Shown here piece after piece: positions 43,059 through 53,900 of a stretch of DNA of 64,000 bases. Location: assembly GCF_900112085.1 (NCBI RefSeq), contig NZ_FOJY01000002.1, positions 124,001 through 188,000 on the forward strand. Reading direction: 5' to 3'. How positions within the stretch are numbered: position 1 is the first letter of the stretch; the number at the start of each line of letters is the position of its first letter. The notes under the pieces were generated by a model. That model had not been told where the DNA came from. It saw nothing but the letters and a program-made list of their open reading frames with translations, and did no database searches. The position numbers and the translations under genes were made by a program. The stretch comes from Acetitomaculum ruminis DSM 5522. Its GTDB lineage: Bacteria; Bacillota; Clostridia; Lachnospirales; Lachnospiraceae.

Positions 43059-44263
43059 GGAAGTTTTATATATATTTTATCAATTCTTTTGTTATCCATT
43101 TTTCTGATAATAAAAAGTATTCCCTCGCTGTTTCTGAAATTCTCACCTTCCACCGGCAAATGCTCCATTTGTTCTAAAAGGTAGCCTGCCATGGAATCAT
43201 ATGCTTTACTGAAAATCGAAATTTCTGTTTCCTCATTGAAGTCATCAATTTTTGTGGTGCCTTTTACAATATACTCTTTTGGGGATATCTTATGAATCTC
43301 CTCTTCTTCGTACTCATCGTATTCATCTTTGATTTCTCCCACAATTTCCTCTAATAAATCTTCTAATGTCACCATTCCTGCAGTTATTCCAAATTCATCC
43401 AATACAATGGCAGCTGAATTTGAAGAGTTTTTCATCTCCATAAATAACTCTGCAGTATTTTTAAGCTCATAGGTATAAAAAGGCTCTCTTAAAATATCTT
43501 TTACTTTAAAATCCGCAAAATCACCATATAAAATAAGATCTTTAACATTAATAAAACCAATTACATTATCTGTACTTTCTTTGTAAACCGGATACCTGGT
43601 AAACATGTTTTTCCTATAGATTTCAATAAGCTCGTCGTAGCTACTGTCAATATTTACAAAAGTAAGGTTTATCCTTGGAACCATAACATCCTTCGCTTTG
43701 GAGTCGCCAAAATCAAAAACATTAGTTATCATATCATATTCGCTGTTTTCGATAATTCCCTCTTCATTGCTGACTCCTACAATGGTTCTTAGTTCACTTT
43801 CGGTTATCTTTCCCTGATTTTCGTCACTTTTAATTCCAAATACTGCCATGGTAAACTTTGAAAGCATTTCAATGACAAATATCACCGGAACCATTATCTT
43901 CATTAACATATAAATAATCGGGGCATAAAACAAAGACATCTTTTCAGCATTAATGCTTGCAATGGTTTTAGGTGTAATCTCAGAAAATTCAACAATTATA
44001 AAAGTAAGAATTCCTGTTGCAATACCTACTCCCTGACTTCCAAAAAGCTCAAGAGCCACTGTTGTGGTAAGTGCTGATGCTGAAAGATTTACTATATTGT
44101 TAAATATTAAAATGGTACTTAACATATGTGAAGAATTATCTTTTATTTTGGCTACAATAGCCGCTTTCTTGTTTCCTTCATCTACCAAAAGACGAATTCG
44201 TACCATGTTAACTGTTGTTAAAGCTGTTTCAGCTGAAGAAAAAAAAGCCGAAAGTAAAATCAA
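43055..44263 (-). CDS. CNNM/CorC-type transporter (hemolysin-like, CBS domains)
   Basis: Membrane protein of the CNNM/HlyC family, associated with Mg2+ or Co2+ efflux. Order: CNNM (DUF21) membrane domain (about 1-130), two CBS domains (about 178-300, with R-Y-P-V-Y and F-G-I-T-A-G-M-V-T-L-E-D-L-L-E-E-I-V-G-E), and a CorC/HlyC C-domain (about 320-402). The first NTG codon is TTG at 44263, but the conserved first helix starts about ten residues earlier (L-V-S-I-I-F-L-V-I-L-I-L-L-S-A-F-F), and AAGGAGAGG lies at about 44299-44308, ahead of an in-frame ACG (44291-44293). The real start is therefore probably a non-NTG codon upstream; 44263 is the minimal frame. Confidence 0.88.
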   Translation of the reverse strand: MILLSAFFSSAETALTTVNMVRIRLLVDEGNKKAAIVAKIKDNSSHMLSTILIFNNIVNLSASALTTTVALELFGSQGVGIATGILTFIIVEFSEITPKTIASINAEKMSLFYAPIIYMLMKIMVPVIFVIEMLSKFTMAVFGIKSDENQGKITESELRTIVGVSNEEGIIENSEYDMITNVFDFGDSKAKDVMVPRINLTFVNIDSSYDELIEIYRKNMFTRYPVYKESTDNVIGFINVKDLILYGDFADFKVKDILREPFYTYELKNTAELFMEMKNSSNSAAIVLDEFGITAGMVTLEDLLEEIVGEIKDEYDEYEEEEIHKISPKEYIVKGTTKIDDFNEETEISIFSKAYDSMAGYLLEQMEHLPVEGENFRNSEGILFIIRKMDNKRIDKIYIKLP

Positions 44264-44428
44264 AATTACTAAAAAAATTATTGAAACTAACGTGTGAAAC
44301 CCTCTCCTTCAAAAATGACAAGTATAAAAATTACTATAACTCTTTTTAAATTCCCTGTAAAGCTAATATATTTTTTAAAATTAAGAATTTCTTCAATATT
44401 TATTTAATATTTACACACTTTATGCTAA

Positions 44429-44457
44429 TTGAATAATCACTCTATATATATTATAAT
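44429..44457 (+). promoter_or_regulatory. Promoter of the lipid kinase-PAP2 pair
   Basis: TTGAAT (44429-44434), 17-nt spacer, TATAAT (44452-44457); about 50 bp before the kinase gene. Confidence 0.75.
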
Positions 44458-44506
44458 TATCTTTGGTTCGGCAAATGAAGCGTGACCTTTTATAATTACC
44501 GAAGAG

Positions 44507-45448
44507 ATGGGAAGAAAGAGAATGTATTACTTTATCGTTAATCCAAATTCATGTTCAAAAAAAGGTGGAAAAATCTGGGCAGAAATAGAAAAAAAGCTTA
44601 AAGAAGATAATATACAATATAAGTTGTTTATGACAAACCACAGATACCATGCCACTGAAATCATCAAAAGTTTAACTTTGGAAGCTAAGCCAAAGATTAT
44701 TGTTGTAGTAGGTGGAGATGGAACCATAAATGAAGTGATTAATGGGATTATTAATGTTAAAAGTGTAACATTAGGTTATATTCCTGCCGGTTCAAGCAAT
44801 GATTTAGCAAGATATTTGAAACTTCCCAGAGAACCTCTTGAGGCATTAAACCTTATTCTTAACCCAAAATATTTTACTTTACTTGATATTGGAAGGGTTT
44901 CATACGGTACCAGCAGCAGGCGTTTTCTCGTCAGCTGTGGAATAGGCTTAGATGCCGGAGTTTGTCACGAAGCACTGGATTCCGAATTAAAAACAAGACT
45001 TAATAAATTTAATCTTGGAAGTCTTACATATGCCGGTATTGCAATTAAACAACTTATCAAATGTAATCCTTCAAAAGGAATTGTGATTTTGGATGACAGT
45101 AAACGCTTAAATTTTGACAACGTTTATTTTACAACTATTCTTAACTCTCCTTACGAAGGTGGAGGATTTAAGCTTTGTCCAAAGGCAAGACCTGATGATA
45201 GTTATCTGGATGTTATAGTAGTTGACAATATAATTAAGCTAAAAATGCTTATGCTTTTTCCTATAGCGCATTTTGGATTACATACAAAAATAAAAGGAGT
45301 TCATATATACAGATGTAAATCTGCCGAAATACATCTTTCAAAAAAATCACCTGTTCATACAGATGGTGAATCCTGCTTTCTTCAAAACAGGATAAGTGCT
45401 TTGGCAGAAGAAGAACAAATCAGATTCATTACAAACACTTCCTTTTAA
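44507..45448 (+). CDS. Diacylglycerol/lipid kinase family protein (YegS/BmrU type)
   Basis: A 313-residue soluble lipid kinase of the DagK catalytic family, which phosphorylates diacylglycerol or a related lipid with ATP. The nucleotide-binding loop V-V-V-G-G-D-G-T-I-N-E-V-I-N-G (about 64-78) and G-S-S-N-D-L-A-R-Y (about 95-103) are intact, as is the N-terminal F-I-V-N-P-N-S (about 9-15). The frame starts at ATG 44507; ATG 44522 (M-Y-Y-F-I-V-N) would give the standard N-terminus, and neither has a strong ribosome-binding site. It is co-transcribed with the PAP2 phosphatase 18 bp downstream, which can reverse such a reaction. Confidence 0.9.
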   Translation: MGRKRMYYFIVNPNSCSKKGGKIWAEIEKKLKEDNIQYKLFMTNHRYHATEIIKSLTLEAKPKIIVVVGGDGTINEVINGIINVKSVTLGYIPAGSSNDLARYLKLPREPLEALNLILNPKYFTLLDIGRVSYGTSSRRFLVSCGIGLDAGVCHEALDSELKTRLNKFNLGSLTYAGIAIKQLIKCNPSKGIVILDDSKRLNFDNVYFTTILNSPYEGGGFKLCPKARPDDSYLDVIVVDNIIKLKMLMLFPIAHFGLHTKIKGVHIYRCKSAEIHLSKKSPVHTDGESCFLQNRISALAEEEQIRFITNTSF

Positions 45449-45466
45449 AGACTATGGAGGACAAAA

Positions 45467-46168
45467 ATGACTTTAAAATCATTAGCAATGAAATACAAAC
45501 ATGCATGGCTTTTGTTATACTATCCAATTTATCTGATATGGTTTTTTTATCTGGAAAAAACCGTTGTATGGCATTTTAATATTGTGCATGTTGAATTAGA
45601 TGACATGATTCCGTTTTGTGAGTATTTTATAGTACCTTATCTGTTATGGTTTTTATATAATGCTTGCGGAATACTCGTACTTTTCTATAAAGATGTTAAA
45701 AATTATAATCTACTAATGTACTATTTAATTATTGGTATGACTGTGTTCTTAATTGTTTCAACAATTTATCCAAATGGTCATTATTTAAGACCGACACGTT
45801 TTGAACACAATAATATTTTTACTTTTCTTGTTAAAAATTTGTATGCTACAGATACAGCCACTAATTTATTTCCGAGTATTCATGTATATAATTCCATCGG
45901 AATTCATATTGCTCTCATGAAAAGTAATGTAACAAATGATAAAAAATGGATTACTATTCCATCCTTTGTATTAATGATTTCTATTATTTTGTCAACAATG
46001 TTTTTAAAACAGCATTCAGTATTTGATGTCGTTACAGGATTATTGTTAGCAGCTTTTGTATATATATTGGTATACAAAGAAGTTTTATCATCAGTTAAAA
46101 ATCATTTCGTTAGTGCCCATGCACCGAAAAACAGAGCAAAAGTCAGAATGAAAAACAAGGCAAAATAA
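45467..46168 (+). CDS. PAP2-family membrane phosphatase
   Basis: A 233-residue membrane protein with about five to six hydrophobic segments. It shows the PAP2 pieces P-N-G-H-Y-L-R-P-T near 102-110, F-P-S-I-H-V-Y-N-S (about 138-146, the PSxH motif) and K-Q-H-S-V-F-D-V-V-T-G (about 186-196, H-S-x-x-D). Members dephosphorylate phosphatidate, undecaprenyl pyrophosphate or inositol lipids; the exact substrate is unknown. GGAGG lies just before the ATG. The pairing with a lipid kinase suggests a lipid phosphorylation/dephosphorylation function. Confidence 0.87.
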   Translation: MTLKSLAMKYKHAWLLLYYPIYLIWFFYLEKTVVWHFNIVHVELDDMIPFCEYFIVPYLLWFLYNACGILVLFYKDVKNYNLLMYYLIIGMTVFLIVSTIYPNGHYLRPTRFEHNNIFTFLVKNLYATDTATNLFPSIHVYNSIGIHIALMKSNVTNDKKWITIPSFVLMISIILSTMFLKQHSVFDVVTGLLLAAFVYILVYKEVLSSVKNHFVSAHAPKNRAKVRMKNKAK

Positions 46169-46218
46169 AAGCTGTTGCATTAAGGATTAATCAATTAATC
46201 TTTAGTGCACAGCTTTTT
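46167..46218 (+). terminator. Bidirectional terminator between PAP2 and glycosyltransferase genes
   Basis: A 9-bp outer stem (46167-46175 with 46209-46217) encloses a further A/T-rich hairpin; T-runs follow on both strands. Confidence 0.8.
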
Positions 46219-46228
46219 AATTTTAGAA

Positions 46229-47248
46229 TTAGTTAAAGCCTATGAATTTTTGTGCTAATTTGTAGACTCCTATGGCAATTTTTCTCCCGCCTTTTCCCGG
46301 CATATTTACTCCTCTTCCAAGTAAAGAGAAATATCTCATTCTTTTATATAGCCACAAATCTTTTTGTTTTATGGATTTCCATAATTCTTTCTTTCTCTTA
46401 AGATTTTCATCTGTTCCTGATTTTATCAATAATATAGATGATATCACAGTTATGATTTCAAGATAGCTTAACATATATTTTCTCAATTTTTTGTCTTTAA
46501 TTGTTTTTAAATCATATGAATTTATCATAATTTGATTTACTTTTAACTGCTGATCTATCCTTTTTATCATTATTTCTTCGTTTACAGACTGGTCTTCTCT
46601 TCCAATGTAATATCTGTAAAAATTAACATCAATATAATACATGGATTTTACAAAAGGTAAAGGATTATAAACAAAAATATTATCCACATAAAAGGTATGT
46701 TTCGGTAATTTAAGCCCTGAATCTCTTAACATTTTTGTTCTGTACATAACTGAGTGCATAAGTATATATTGATCTTTTTTTAGATGTTTTATCTTATCCC
46801 AGCTAAAAATCTCTTCTGTAGGGAAAGCATTACTATATTTTATTACCTTTTTATGCTTTACACCCTGCTTTTCATAGACATAATTGCTTATTATCATGTC
46901 TACTATGGATTTTTCATTAACCATTCTTTCAATTTCTGAAAGTATTTTCTTATAGGATTCATGGTCAACCCAATCATCACTGTCTACCACTTTAAAAAAG
47001 AGTCCAGTGGCATTTTTTAAACCGGTATTTACAGCCTCACCATGACCTCCGTTTTTTTGGTGAACAACTTTTATAATTCCCGGATATTTTTTTTCATATT
47101 CATCTGCTATACTCGCAGTATTATCTTTCGATCCATCATCAACTATGATAATTTCAACTTCGTCCTCTCCGGGTAAAAGCGAATTAATACAATTTTTCAT
47201 ATAAGCTTCTGAGTTATAACACGGAACGGCTATACTTAAAAGTTTCAT
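46229..47248 (-). CDS. Family 2 glycosyltransferase
   Basis: A 339-residue cytoplasmic GT-A enzyme that adds a sugar from a nucleotide-sugar. The N-terminal domain has S-I-A-V-P-C-Y-N-S-E-A-Y (about 5-16), I-I-V-D-D-G-S-K-D-N-T (about 35-45), Q-K-N-G-G-H-G-E-A-V-N and the metal-binding D-S-D-D-W (about 89-93). The C-terminal half is all-alpha and basic. No membrane helix. AGGAGG lies just before the ATG. Acceptor unknown; such stand-alone GT2 enzymes usually act on cell-surface glycolipids or teichoic acids. Confidence 0.9.
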   Translation of the reverse strand: MKLLSIAVPCYNSEAYMKNCINSLLPGEDEVEIIIVDDGSKDNTASIADEYEKKYPGIIKVVHQKNGGHGEAVNTGLKNATGLFFKVVDSDDWVDHESYKKILSEIERMVNEKSIVDMIISNYVYEKQGVKHKKVIKYSNAFPTEEIFSWDKIKHLKKDQYILMHSVMYRTKMLRDSGLKLPKHTFYVDNIFVYNPLPFVKSMYYIDVNFYRYYIGREDQSVNEEIMIKRIDQQLKVNQIMINSYDLKTIKDKKLRKYMLSYLEIITVISSILLIKSGTDENLKRKKELWKSIKQKDLWLYKRMRYFSLLGRGVNMPGKGGRKIAIGVYKLAQKFIGFN

Positions 47249-47335
47249 TTTTTTCCTCCTGATAGGGTAAGCACCCTTTTATTTTTTATGATTATTTCAT
47301 CTAATCATAAGCTAAAAAGCATCCGCTTTTTAAAA

Positions 47336-48526
47336 TTACATCCCAAATACATCAAGATTAGTAACTAATACTACAATAACATATTTTAACTGCTCTATCA
47401 GTTGTTTAATAGTATCTTCATCTTTTCTTAAGATAAAATTCCATTGATGATTTTTAACCCCCATATAATCCAGGAAAAATTCTGATAGATTTCTGGTGGA
47501 TCTTATACCTTCTGCCCACTCTAACATGTTCCAACGCATTTGATCCAAAATATGTACGTAACTTTCCGACCAGATAACAACGGAACTGTTACCGTTATAA
47601 GAATTTAAAACCTTTTCGAAATTTACAATATCAATATCTTTCACTCTATTTTTAACAGCGTCGTCATTTCTTGATGATTCACTGGAATTTTCTGAATTAT
47701 TTGTAAGGAACAATTCTTTATGTTCATTATAATATTCCCAAAGTGCCCCCATGGTTATTCCATATCTTTTAGTTCTCACAAGCAATTTATGTTGTCTTGC
47801 AGCACCACAATCCGTATGTTTATTTAAGGCTTCTTTAACCGCATCTTTAACAACATTTCCTATCATTTCACCTAATTTGGAATGTTCTCCTGCATCAGTT
47901 AAGACATTTTTCGATTCCAAGTCAGATATAATAATGGTTCCATCTGTTCCTGAACCGGTTGCAAGTCCCACTGAATAATTGCTACCTATAAAAAGTTCCT
48001 CTACAGCAATTGTTTTAGCCTCTGTAGCAGTTACAAGACATCTTGCCATTGCTCCCGGCGGCAATGCCGCATTTATATGTAGCATAATATTTATTGTGCC
48101 AGGTTTTATGAAAAAATACTCTCCGTTTTTTTCATAATAGGACGCAGGATCTCCTACCCTTACTGCGTTAGTATCAATCCCCCCTGTTACCACAGCCGTT
48201 AACTCTAAATCTTCATATTTAACGGTCCTAATTGACGCTCTCTCCATCCAGGCTGCTGTACTTAAACCGGTAGATACTTTTTCATCTATTTCTAAGTCTC
48301 TGGCATTTCTGGCCAGTTCTTTTTCATAGCTTTCTTCGTGAAGCTCACAGCTTCTTTCATCAGCCATGCAATTATAATTAAAAGCATAGCTTAAATCATC
48401 TCTTATTCCTCCATTAAAAACCGATGTACTAAGAACCCGTCTTTTTCCATTGAATGAAATAATTATGCCTTTATAAAATCTTGTTATTTTATCCCTGTTT
48501 TGAAGCTCTTTTAATAAAATTCCCAT
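47336..48526 (-). CDS. cbiZ: Adenosylcobinamide amidohydrolase (CbiZ family) with long C-terminus
   Basis: CbiZ-family proteins hydrolyse the side chain of adenosyl(pseudo)cobinamide so that the corrin ring can be remade into a usable cobamide. The start is placed at 48526 (M-G-I-L-L-K-E-L), 396 residues, with GGAGG just upstream. The core (about 25-250) has V-F-N-G-G-I-R-D-D, T-A-A-W-M-E-R-A-S, V-V-T-G-G-I-D-T-N-A-V-R-V-G-D-P-A-S and a T-G-S-G-T-D-G segment. Family members are normally about 230 residues; the extra 120-150 residues at the end are not recognised. No other cobalamin gene and no B12 riboswitch is seen next to it. Confidence 0.87.
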   Translation of the reverse strand: MGILLKELQNRDKITRFYKGIIISFNGKRRVLSTSVFNGGIRDDLSYAFNYNCMADERSCELHEESYEKELARNARDLEIDEKVSTGLSTAAWMERASIRTVKYEDLELTAVVTGGIDTNAVRVGDPASYYEKNGEYFFIKPGTINIMLHINAALPPGAMARCLVTATEAKTIAVEELFIGSNYSVGLATGSGTDGTIIISDLESKNVLTDAGEHSKLGEMIGNVVKDAVKEALNKHTDCGAARQHKLLVRTKRYGITMGALWEYYNEHKELFLTNNSENSSESSRNDDAVKNRVKDIDIVNFEKVLNSYNGNSSVVIWSESYVHILDQMRWNMLEWAEGIRSTRNLSEFFLDYMGVKNHQWNFILRKDEDTIKQLIEQLKYVIVVLVTNLDVFGM

Positions 48527-48729
48527 ATAACCCTCCTGTTTTCTCAATAATCATATCAAGACATGCCCATATCCCAAAATGTTTTTAAAATTATAACGGG
48601 TTTATTTTTAAAACCGCCCTATATTTTCTTTTGAACCTACAGCATTAATTGCAGGTCGTTCAGAAAAATTCTGTTTTATAATTAAAATGCAGTAATAAAA
48701 CAAAGCTGATTCCATGAGCACAAAAAGAG

Positions 48730-48763
48730 AAAACCCTAAACTGCATGACAGAATTAGGGTTTT
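48730..48763 (-). terminator. Intrinsic terminator after hppA
   Basis: A 10-bp perfect stem (48730-48739 with 48754-48763), loop of 14 nt; flanked by T-rich sequence on the minus strand. Confidence 0.82.
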
Positions 48764-48807
48764 CATCAGTATGTATTTTACATACATTAATTCTCATCTA
48801 ATAATTA

Positions 48808-50823
48808 TTAGAAATTTAATAAATTAACGATTACTCCACCAATCTGTACAAATAATGGTGCAAATACAAGTGAAACAATTGTCATAAGCTTAATAAGAAT
48901 ATTGATTGAAGGTCCTGATGTATCTTTGAATGGATCACCAACTGTATCTCCAACTACGGCAGCTTTATGAGCATCACTACCTTTTCCGCCATGAGCTCCA
49001 CCTTCGATATATTTCTTAGCATTGTCCCAAGCTCCACCAGCATTAGACATGAAGATAGCCATAAGTACACCTGTTACCAAAGAACCTCCAAGAAGTCCAC
49101 CAAGTGCTTCTGTACCAAGTAATACACCAACAAGAATTGGTGAAATAACTGCCATGATACCAGGAACAAGCATTTCTTTTAAGGAAGCCTGTGTTGAAAT
49201 ACCGATACATGATTTATAATCAGGTCTTACTTTTCCTTCGAGAATTCCAGGAATTTCTCTAAACTGACGTCTTACTTCTTCAATCATCTTGTAAGCAGCT
49301 TTAGATACAGATTCCATTGTCATTGCTGAGAAAAGGAATGTAAGCATACCACCAATAAATAAACCAACAACAGTTAAAGGATTAAGAATATTAATTCCTT
49401 CTTTATCAATTCCAACTGCCTGAGCGTAAGATACGAAAAGAGCTAAAGCTGTAAGAGCTGCAGATCCAATAGCGAATCCCTTACCCATAGCAGCAGTTGT
49501 GTTACCTACTGAGTCAAGTCTGTCTGTGATATCACGTACAGATTCATCAAGTTCTGCCATCTCTGCAATACCACCGGCATTATCTGCAATAGGACCATAG
49601 CAGTCAACTGCTACAGTGATACCAAGTGTTGAAAGCATTCCAATAGCTGAAAGTGCAATACCATAAAGTCCGTTTGTAGCATATGCAATAATGATAGCAA
49701 CACAGATAAGAAGTAATGGCCAAGCTGTTGAACGCATTCCTACTGCAAGTCCACTAATAATTGTAGTAGCAGAACCTGTTTCTGACTGCTCAGCAATTTT
49801 CTTAACAGAAGCATAAGCATCTGAAGTATAAACTTCTGTGATAATACCAATGATAACACCAACAACAAGACCTGCTATTACAGCTATAGCAGCGTTCATA
49901 TTTGAGAAATACATCTGTGAAAATACAATCGCAGCAACTACAACAAGTACTGATGCTGTGTATGTACCTGTCTTAAGAGCCTTATGAGGATCTCCACCCT
50001 CTTTACCTCTTACAAAGAAAGTACCAATAATAGCTGATAAAATACCTGCTGCTGTAAGTGAAAGTGGGAATAATACTCCGGCACTTTCAACAACTCCAGG
50101 AATAGAAATTCCTAATGTTAAAGCTGATACTAATGAACCAACAAATGATTCAAAAAGGTCAGCACCCATTCCGGCAACGTCTCCAACATTATCACCAACA
50201 TTATCAGCGATTGTAGCAGGGTTTCTTGGATCGTCTTCAGGAATACCTGCTTCTACTTTACCAACAAGGTCAGCTCCAACGTCAGCTGCTTTAGTATAAA
50301 TACCACCACCAACACGGGCAAATAAAGCAATTGATGAAGCACCAAGGCTAAAACCTGTAAGAATGGATGTGTCTTTAAATATGATGTAAATCATACTTAC
50401 ACCAAAAATACCAAGACCGGCAACACACATACCCATTACACCACCGCCTGAAAAAGCTATTGAAAGAGCTTTGTTCATACCGCTTTCTCTTGCAGCATTT
50501 GCTGTTCTGACATTAGCTTTAACAGCTGTGCTCATTCCTGCATATCCGGCAATTGTTGAAAATGCAGCACCAACAAGGAAGCAAACTGCTGTAATCCAGT
50601 TTCCGATTCCAAATCCAATTGCTAAAAATACAATAGCTATAAAAATCACAAGCATCTTGTATTCGGAGATTAAGAATGCATGAGCACCCTCACTGATTGC
50701 TGATGCAATCTCGCGCATTCTGTCAGTACCATCTGACTGTTTGTTTACTTTTAAAGCAAGAAAAACAGCGAATAACAGAGCGCACACACCCATAGCAGGT
50801 GCTAAATAAATCATCTGTTCCAT
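48808..50823 (-). CDS. hppA: Membrane-bound ion-pumping pyrophosphatase, K+-dependent type
   Basis: Couples pyrophosphate hydrolysis to export of H+ or Na+. The 671-residue protein has about 16 membrane helices, the substrate-binding [14 protein letters not shown] (about 180-193), D-N-V-G-D-N-V-G-D (about 208-216) and the C-terminal G-G-A-W-D-N-A-K-K segment. The site that separates the two subfamilies reads G-N-T-T-A-A (about 441-446), with Ala as in K+-dependent enzymes (Lys in K+-independent ones). H+ versus Na+ cannot be decided by eye. Monocistronic, with a downstream terminator. Confidence 0.96.
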   Translation of the reverse strand: MEQMIYLAPAMGVCALLFAVFLALKVNKQSDGTDRMREIASAISEGAHAFLISEYKMLVIFIAIVFLAIGFGIGNWITAVCFLVGAAFSTIAGYAGMSTAVKANVRTANAARESGMNKALSIAFSGGGVMGMCVAGLGIFGVSMIYIIFKDTSILTGFSLGASSIALFARVGGGIYTKAADVGADLVGKVEAGIPEDDPRNPATIADNVGDNVGDVAGMGADLFESFVGSLVSALTLGISIPGVVESAGVLFPLSLTAAGILSAIIGTFFVRGKEGGDPHKALKTGTYTASVLVVVAAIVFSQMYFSNMNAAIAVIAGLVVGVIIGIITEVYTSDAYASVKKIAEQSETGSATTIISGLAVGMRSTAWPLLLICVAIIIAYATNGLYGIALSAIGMLSTLGITVAVDCYGPIADNAGGIAEMAELDESVRDITDRLDSVGNTTAAMGKGFAIGSAALTALALFVSYAQAVGIDKEGINILNPLTVVGLFIGGMLTFLFSAMTMESVSKAAYKMIEEVRRQFREIPGILEGKVRPDYKSCIGISTQASLKEMLVPGIMAVISPILVGVLLGTEALGGLLGGSLVTGVLMAIFMSNAGGAWDNAKKYIEGGAHGGKGSDAHKAAVVGDTVGDPFKDTSGPSINILIKLMTIVSLVFAPLFVQIGGVIVNLLNF

Positions 50824-50960
50824 TTTTGAATTATCCTCCCTCCGGCCAATTAGCCTGATAAAATGAAAAATTTTTGCTTAAATGTTCTAATCCTTCTGCC
50901 TTAAGATTAGACATTATTTTCTTTGTAAACCGAATTTATCGATTTTACTCACAAAGCTTA

Positions 50961-53900
50961 TTATATATTTTTTATGGTAGCTATGTCAATAAGTGTTAAG
51001 GATTGATTTGCATTTTCTAAACTTGTAAGCAGTGCATCTGCCGTATCTAATGCAGTTATACAATTAACACCTGTTTCTATTGCATTTCTTCTTATTAAAA
51101 AGCCGTCTCGATTTTTATCTCTTCCCTGTGTAGGTGTATCAATAACCAAATCTATCTTATGACCCAAAATCAAGTCAAGGATATTTGGTGATTCCTGGGA
51201 TACTTTATTTACTTTATGCGCATTTACACCGTTTTCCTGTAAAACTTTTGCAGTACTTCTTGTGGCAAAAATTTTATATCCCAAAGCTTCAAATCTCTTA
51301 CCTATTTCAATAATATCCGGTTTGTCCGAATCTTTTACCGTAATAATTATCTGTTTATGTTTTGGAAGATCAATTCCGGCTCCTATAAATGCTTTGTACA
51401 ATGCCTCGTCAAAAGTTTTTCCTATTCCTAAGACTTCACCTGTTGATTTCATCTCAGGTCCAAGACTTATTTCTGCTCCTCTGATTTTTTCGAAGGAGAA
51501 AACAGGCATTTTTATAGCAATGTAATCTGCCTGTGGCGCAAGTCCTGTAGGATATCCCAAGTCTTTTAAGGTATTTCCCAGAATTACTTTTGTAGCAAGT
51601 TTTACAATCGGTATTCCGGTAACTTTTGAAATATAAGGCACAGTACGGCTTGAGCGAGGATTTACCTCTATTACATACACTTCTTCATCACTGACAATGA
51701 ACTGTATATTAATGAGTCCTTTTACATGAAGAGAACGGGCAAGTTTTCTTGTATATTCCGTAATTACCCTGACAACCTTAGGACTAAGGCTTTGTGCCGG
51801 ATAAACCGAAATACTGTCACCTGAATGAATTCCGGCTCTTTCCACATGTTCCATTATACCGGGAATAAGAATGTCTTCACCATCACATACTGCATCAACT
51901 TCTATTTCTTTTCCGTTTAAATATTTATCTACGAGAATCGGATGCTCTTGGGCTATTCTATTGATTATTCCTATAAATTCATCCACATCCTGGTCTGAAA
52001 TTGCAATTTGCATTCCCTGACCACCTAAAACATATGAAGGTCGAACCAGCACAGGATAACCTAATTCATTTGCAGCTTTTTTTGCTTCTTCAGCTGTAAA
52101 AACTGTTCTTCCCTGCGGTCTTGGAATACAACACTCTTCAAGTATTTCATCAAAAAGTTCTCTGTCTTCTGCTGCATCAACATCTTTAGCACTGGTTCCA
52201 AGGATGTTCACGCCCATTTTCATAAGACTTTCTGTAAGCTTTATGGCTGTCTGTCCACCAAACTGAACTACTGCTCCATCCGGTTTTTCGAGATTTACAA
52301 TATTTTCAACATCTTCCGGTGTAAGGGGCTCAAAGTAAAGTTTATCTGCAATGTCAAAGTCAGTACTTACAGTTTCAGGGTTATTATTAATTATTATTGT
52401 TTCATATCCCTCTTCTGAAAAAGCCCAGGTTGAATGTACGGAACAATAATCAAATTCTATACCCTGACCAATTCTGATAGGACCGGAACCAAGAACAAGA
52501 ATTTTCTTTTTCTGACTTTTACCATCTGCTTCATTTTCGCTGCCAAAACATGAATAATAATACGGTGTCTGAGCTTCAAACTCTGCTGCACAGGTATCAA
52601 CCATTTTAAATGCTGCAATTATATTGTTTTCGTATCTTAATTCCTTGATTTCATCTTGAGTTTTACCTGTAAGCATGGCAATAACATTGTCCGGAAATTC
52701 CATTTTCTTTGCATCTAAAAGAAGTTCTTTTGTAAGTTCTTCTTCTTTCAAACGCTTTTCCATTTTTACAATATTATTAATTTTACTGATAAACCACTTA
52801 TCAATTTTTGTAAGTTCATTTATTTTTTCAAAAGAAACTCCATTTCGTAAAGCCTGAGCAATCGCAAAAATTCTTTGGTCATCCACCCTGCTCATTTTTC
52901 TAAACAGTTCATCTTCGTCAAGACCTGAAAAATCAACGGATAACAAGCTGTCCACATGTTGTTCCATGGAACGAAGAGCCTTCATAAATGCACCTTCAAA
53001 ATTTGTGCAGATACTCATAACCTCACCTGTTGCCTGCATCTGAGTAGTCAAGACTCTTTTAGCTGTAAGGAACTTGTCAAATGGAAGTCTTGGAATTTTT
53101 ACAACGCAATAATCAAGCATTGGTTCAAAACTTGCATAGGTTTTTCCGGTAACGGCATTTTTAATTTCATCAAGATTATAGCCTAAAGCAATCTTTGCAG
53201 CCACCTTGGCAATAGGATAACCTGTGGCTTTTGAAGCAAGAGCTGATGAACGACTAACCCTTGGGTTTACTTCTATTACGCAATACTCAAAACTGTTCGG
53301 ATTAAGAGCAAACTGAACATTACAACCGCCTGTAATTTCCAGTTCATCAATAATATTTAAAGCAGCACTTCTAAGCATTTGATGGTCTTTATCACTTAAT
53401 GTCTGGGAAGGTGCTACTACTATACTGTCTCCTGTATGTATTCCCACAGGGTCAAGATTTTCCATATTACAAACAGTTATGCAGGTACCGTTTCCGTCAC
53501 GCATTACTTCGTATTCAATCTCTTTCCAGCCGGCAATGCATCTTTCAACTAAAACCTGTCCAACACGGCTAAGTCTTAAGCCATTAGCAAGAATTTCTTC
53601 TAATTCAAGCTGATTATGTGCAATACCGCCACCGCTTCCGCCTAAGGTATAAGCCGGTCTTAAAACTACCGGATAACCTATTTTATTGGCAAAAACAATT
53701 CCGTCTTCTAAATTTTCAACTACCAGTGAAGCAGCTACAGGCTCACCTATTTTTTCCATGGTATTTTTAAATTCAAGTCTGTCTTCTGCTTTTTTTATGG
53801 TAAGAGCTGTTGTACCTATAAGTTTTACATTATGAGTTTTTAAAAACCCTGATTCATCCAATGCCATAGCAAGATTAAGTCCTGCCTGGCCTCCTAAAGT

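Noticed and set aside
48541-48729. Possible cobalamin riboswitch upstream of cbiZ
   Set aside because: No B12-box (GCCACTG-like) or other aptamer core is visible; only a small hairpin (ACCTGCA with TGTAGGT type) is present.
50888-50911. Inverted repeat CTAATC/GATTAG upstream of hppA as an operator
   Set aside because: Only 6 bp with a 12-nt spacer in A/T-rich DNA; not distinguishable from chance.
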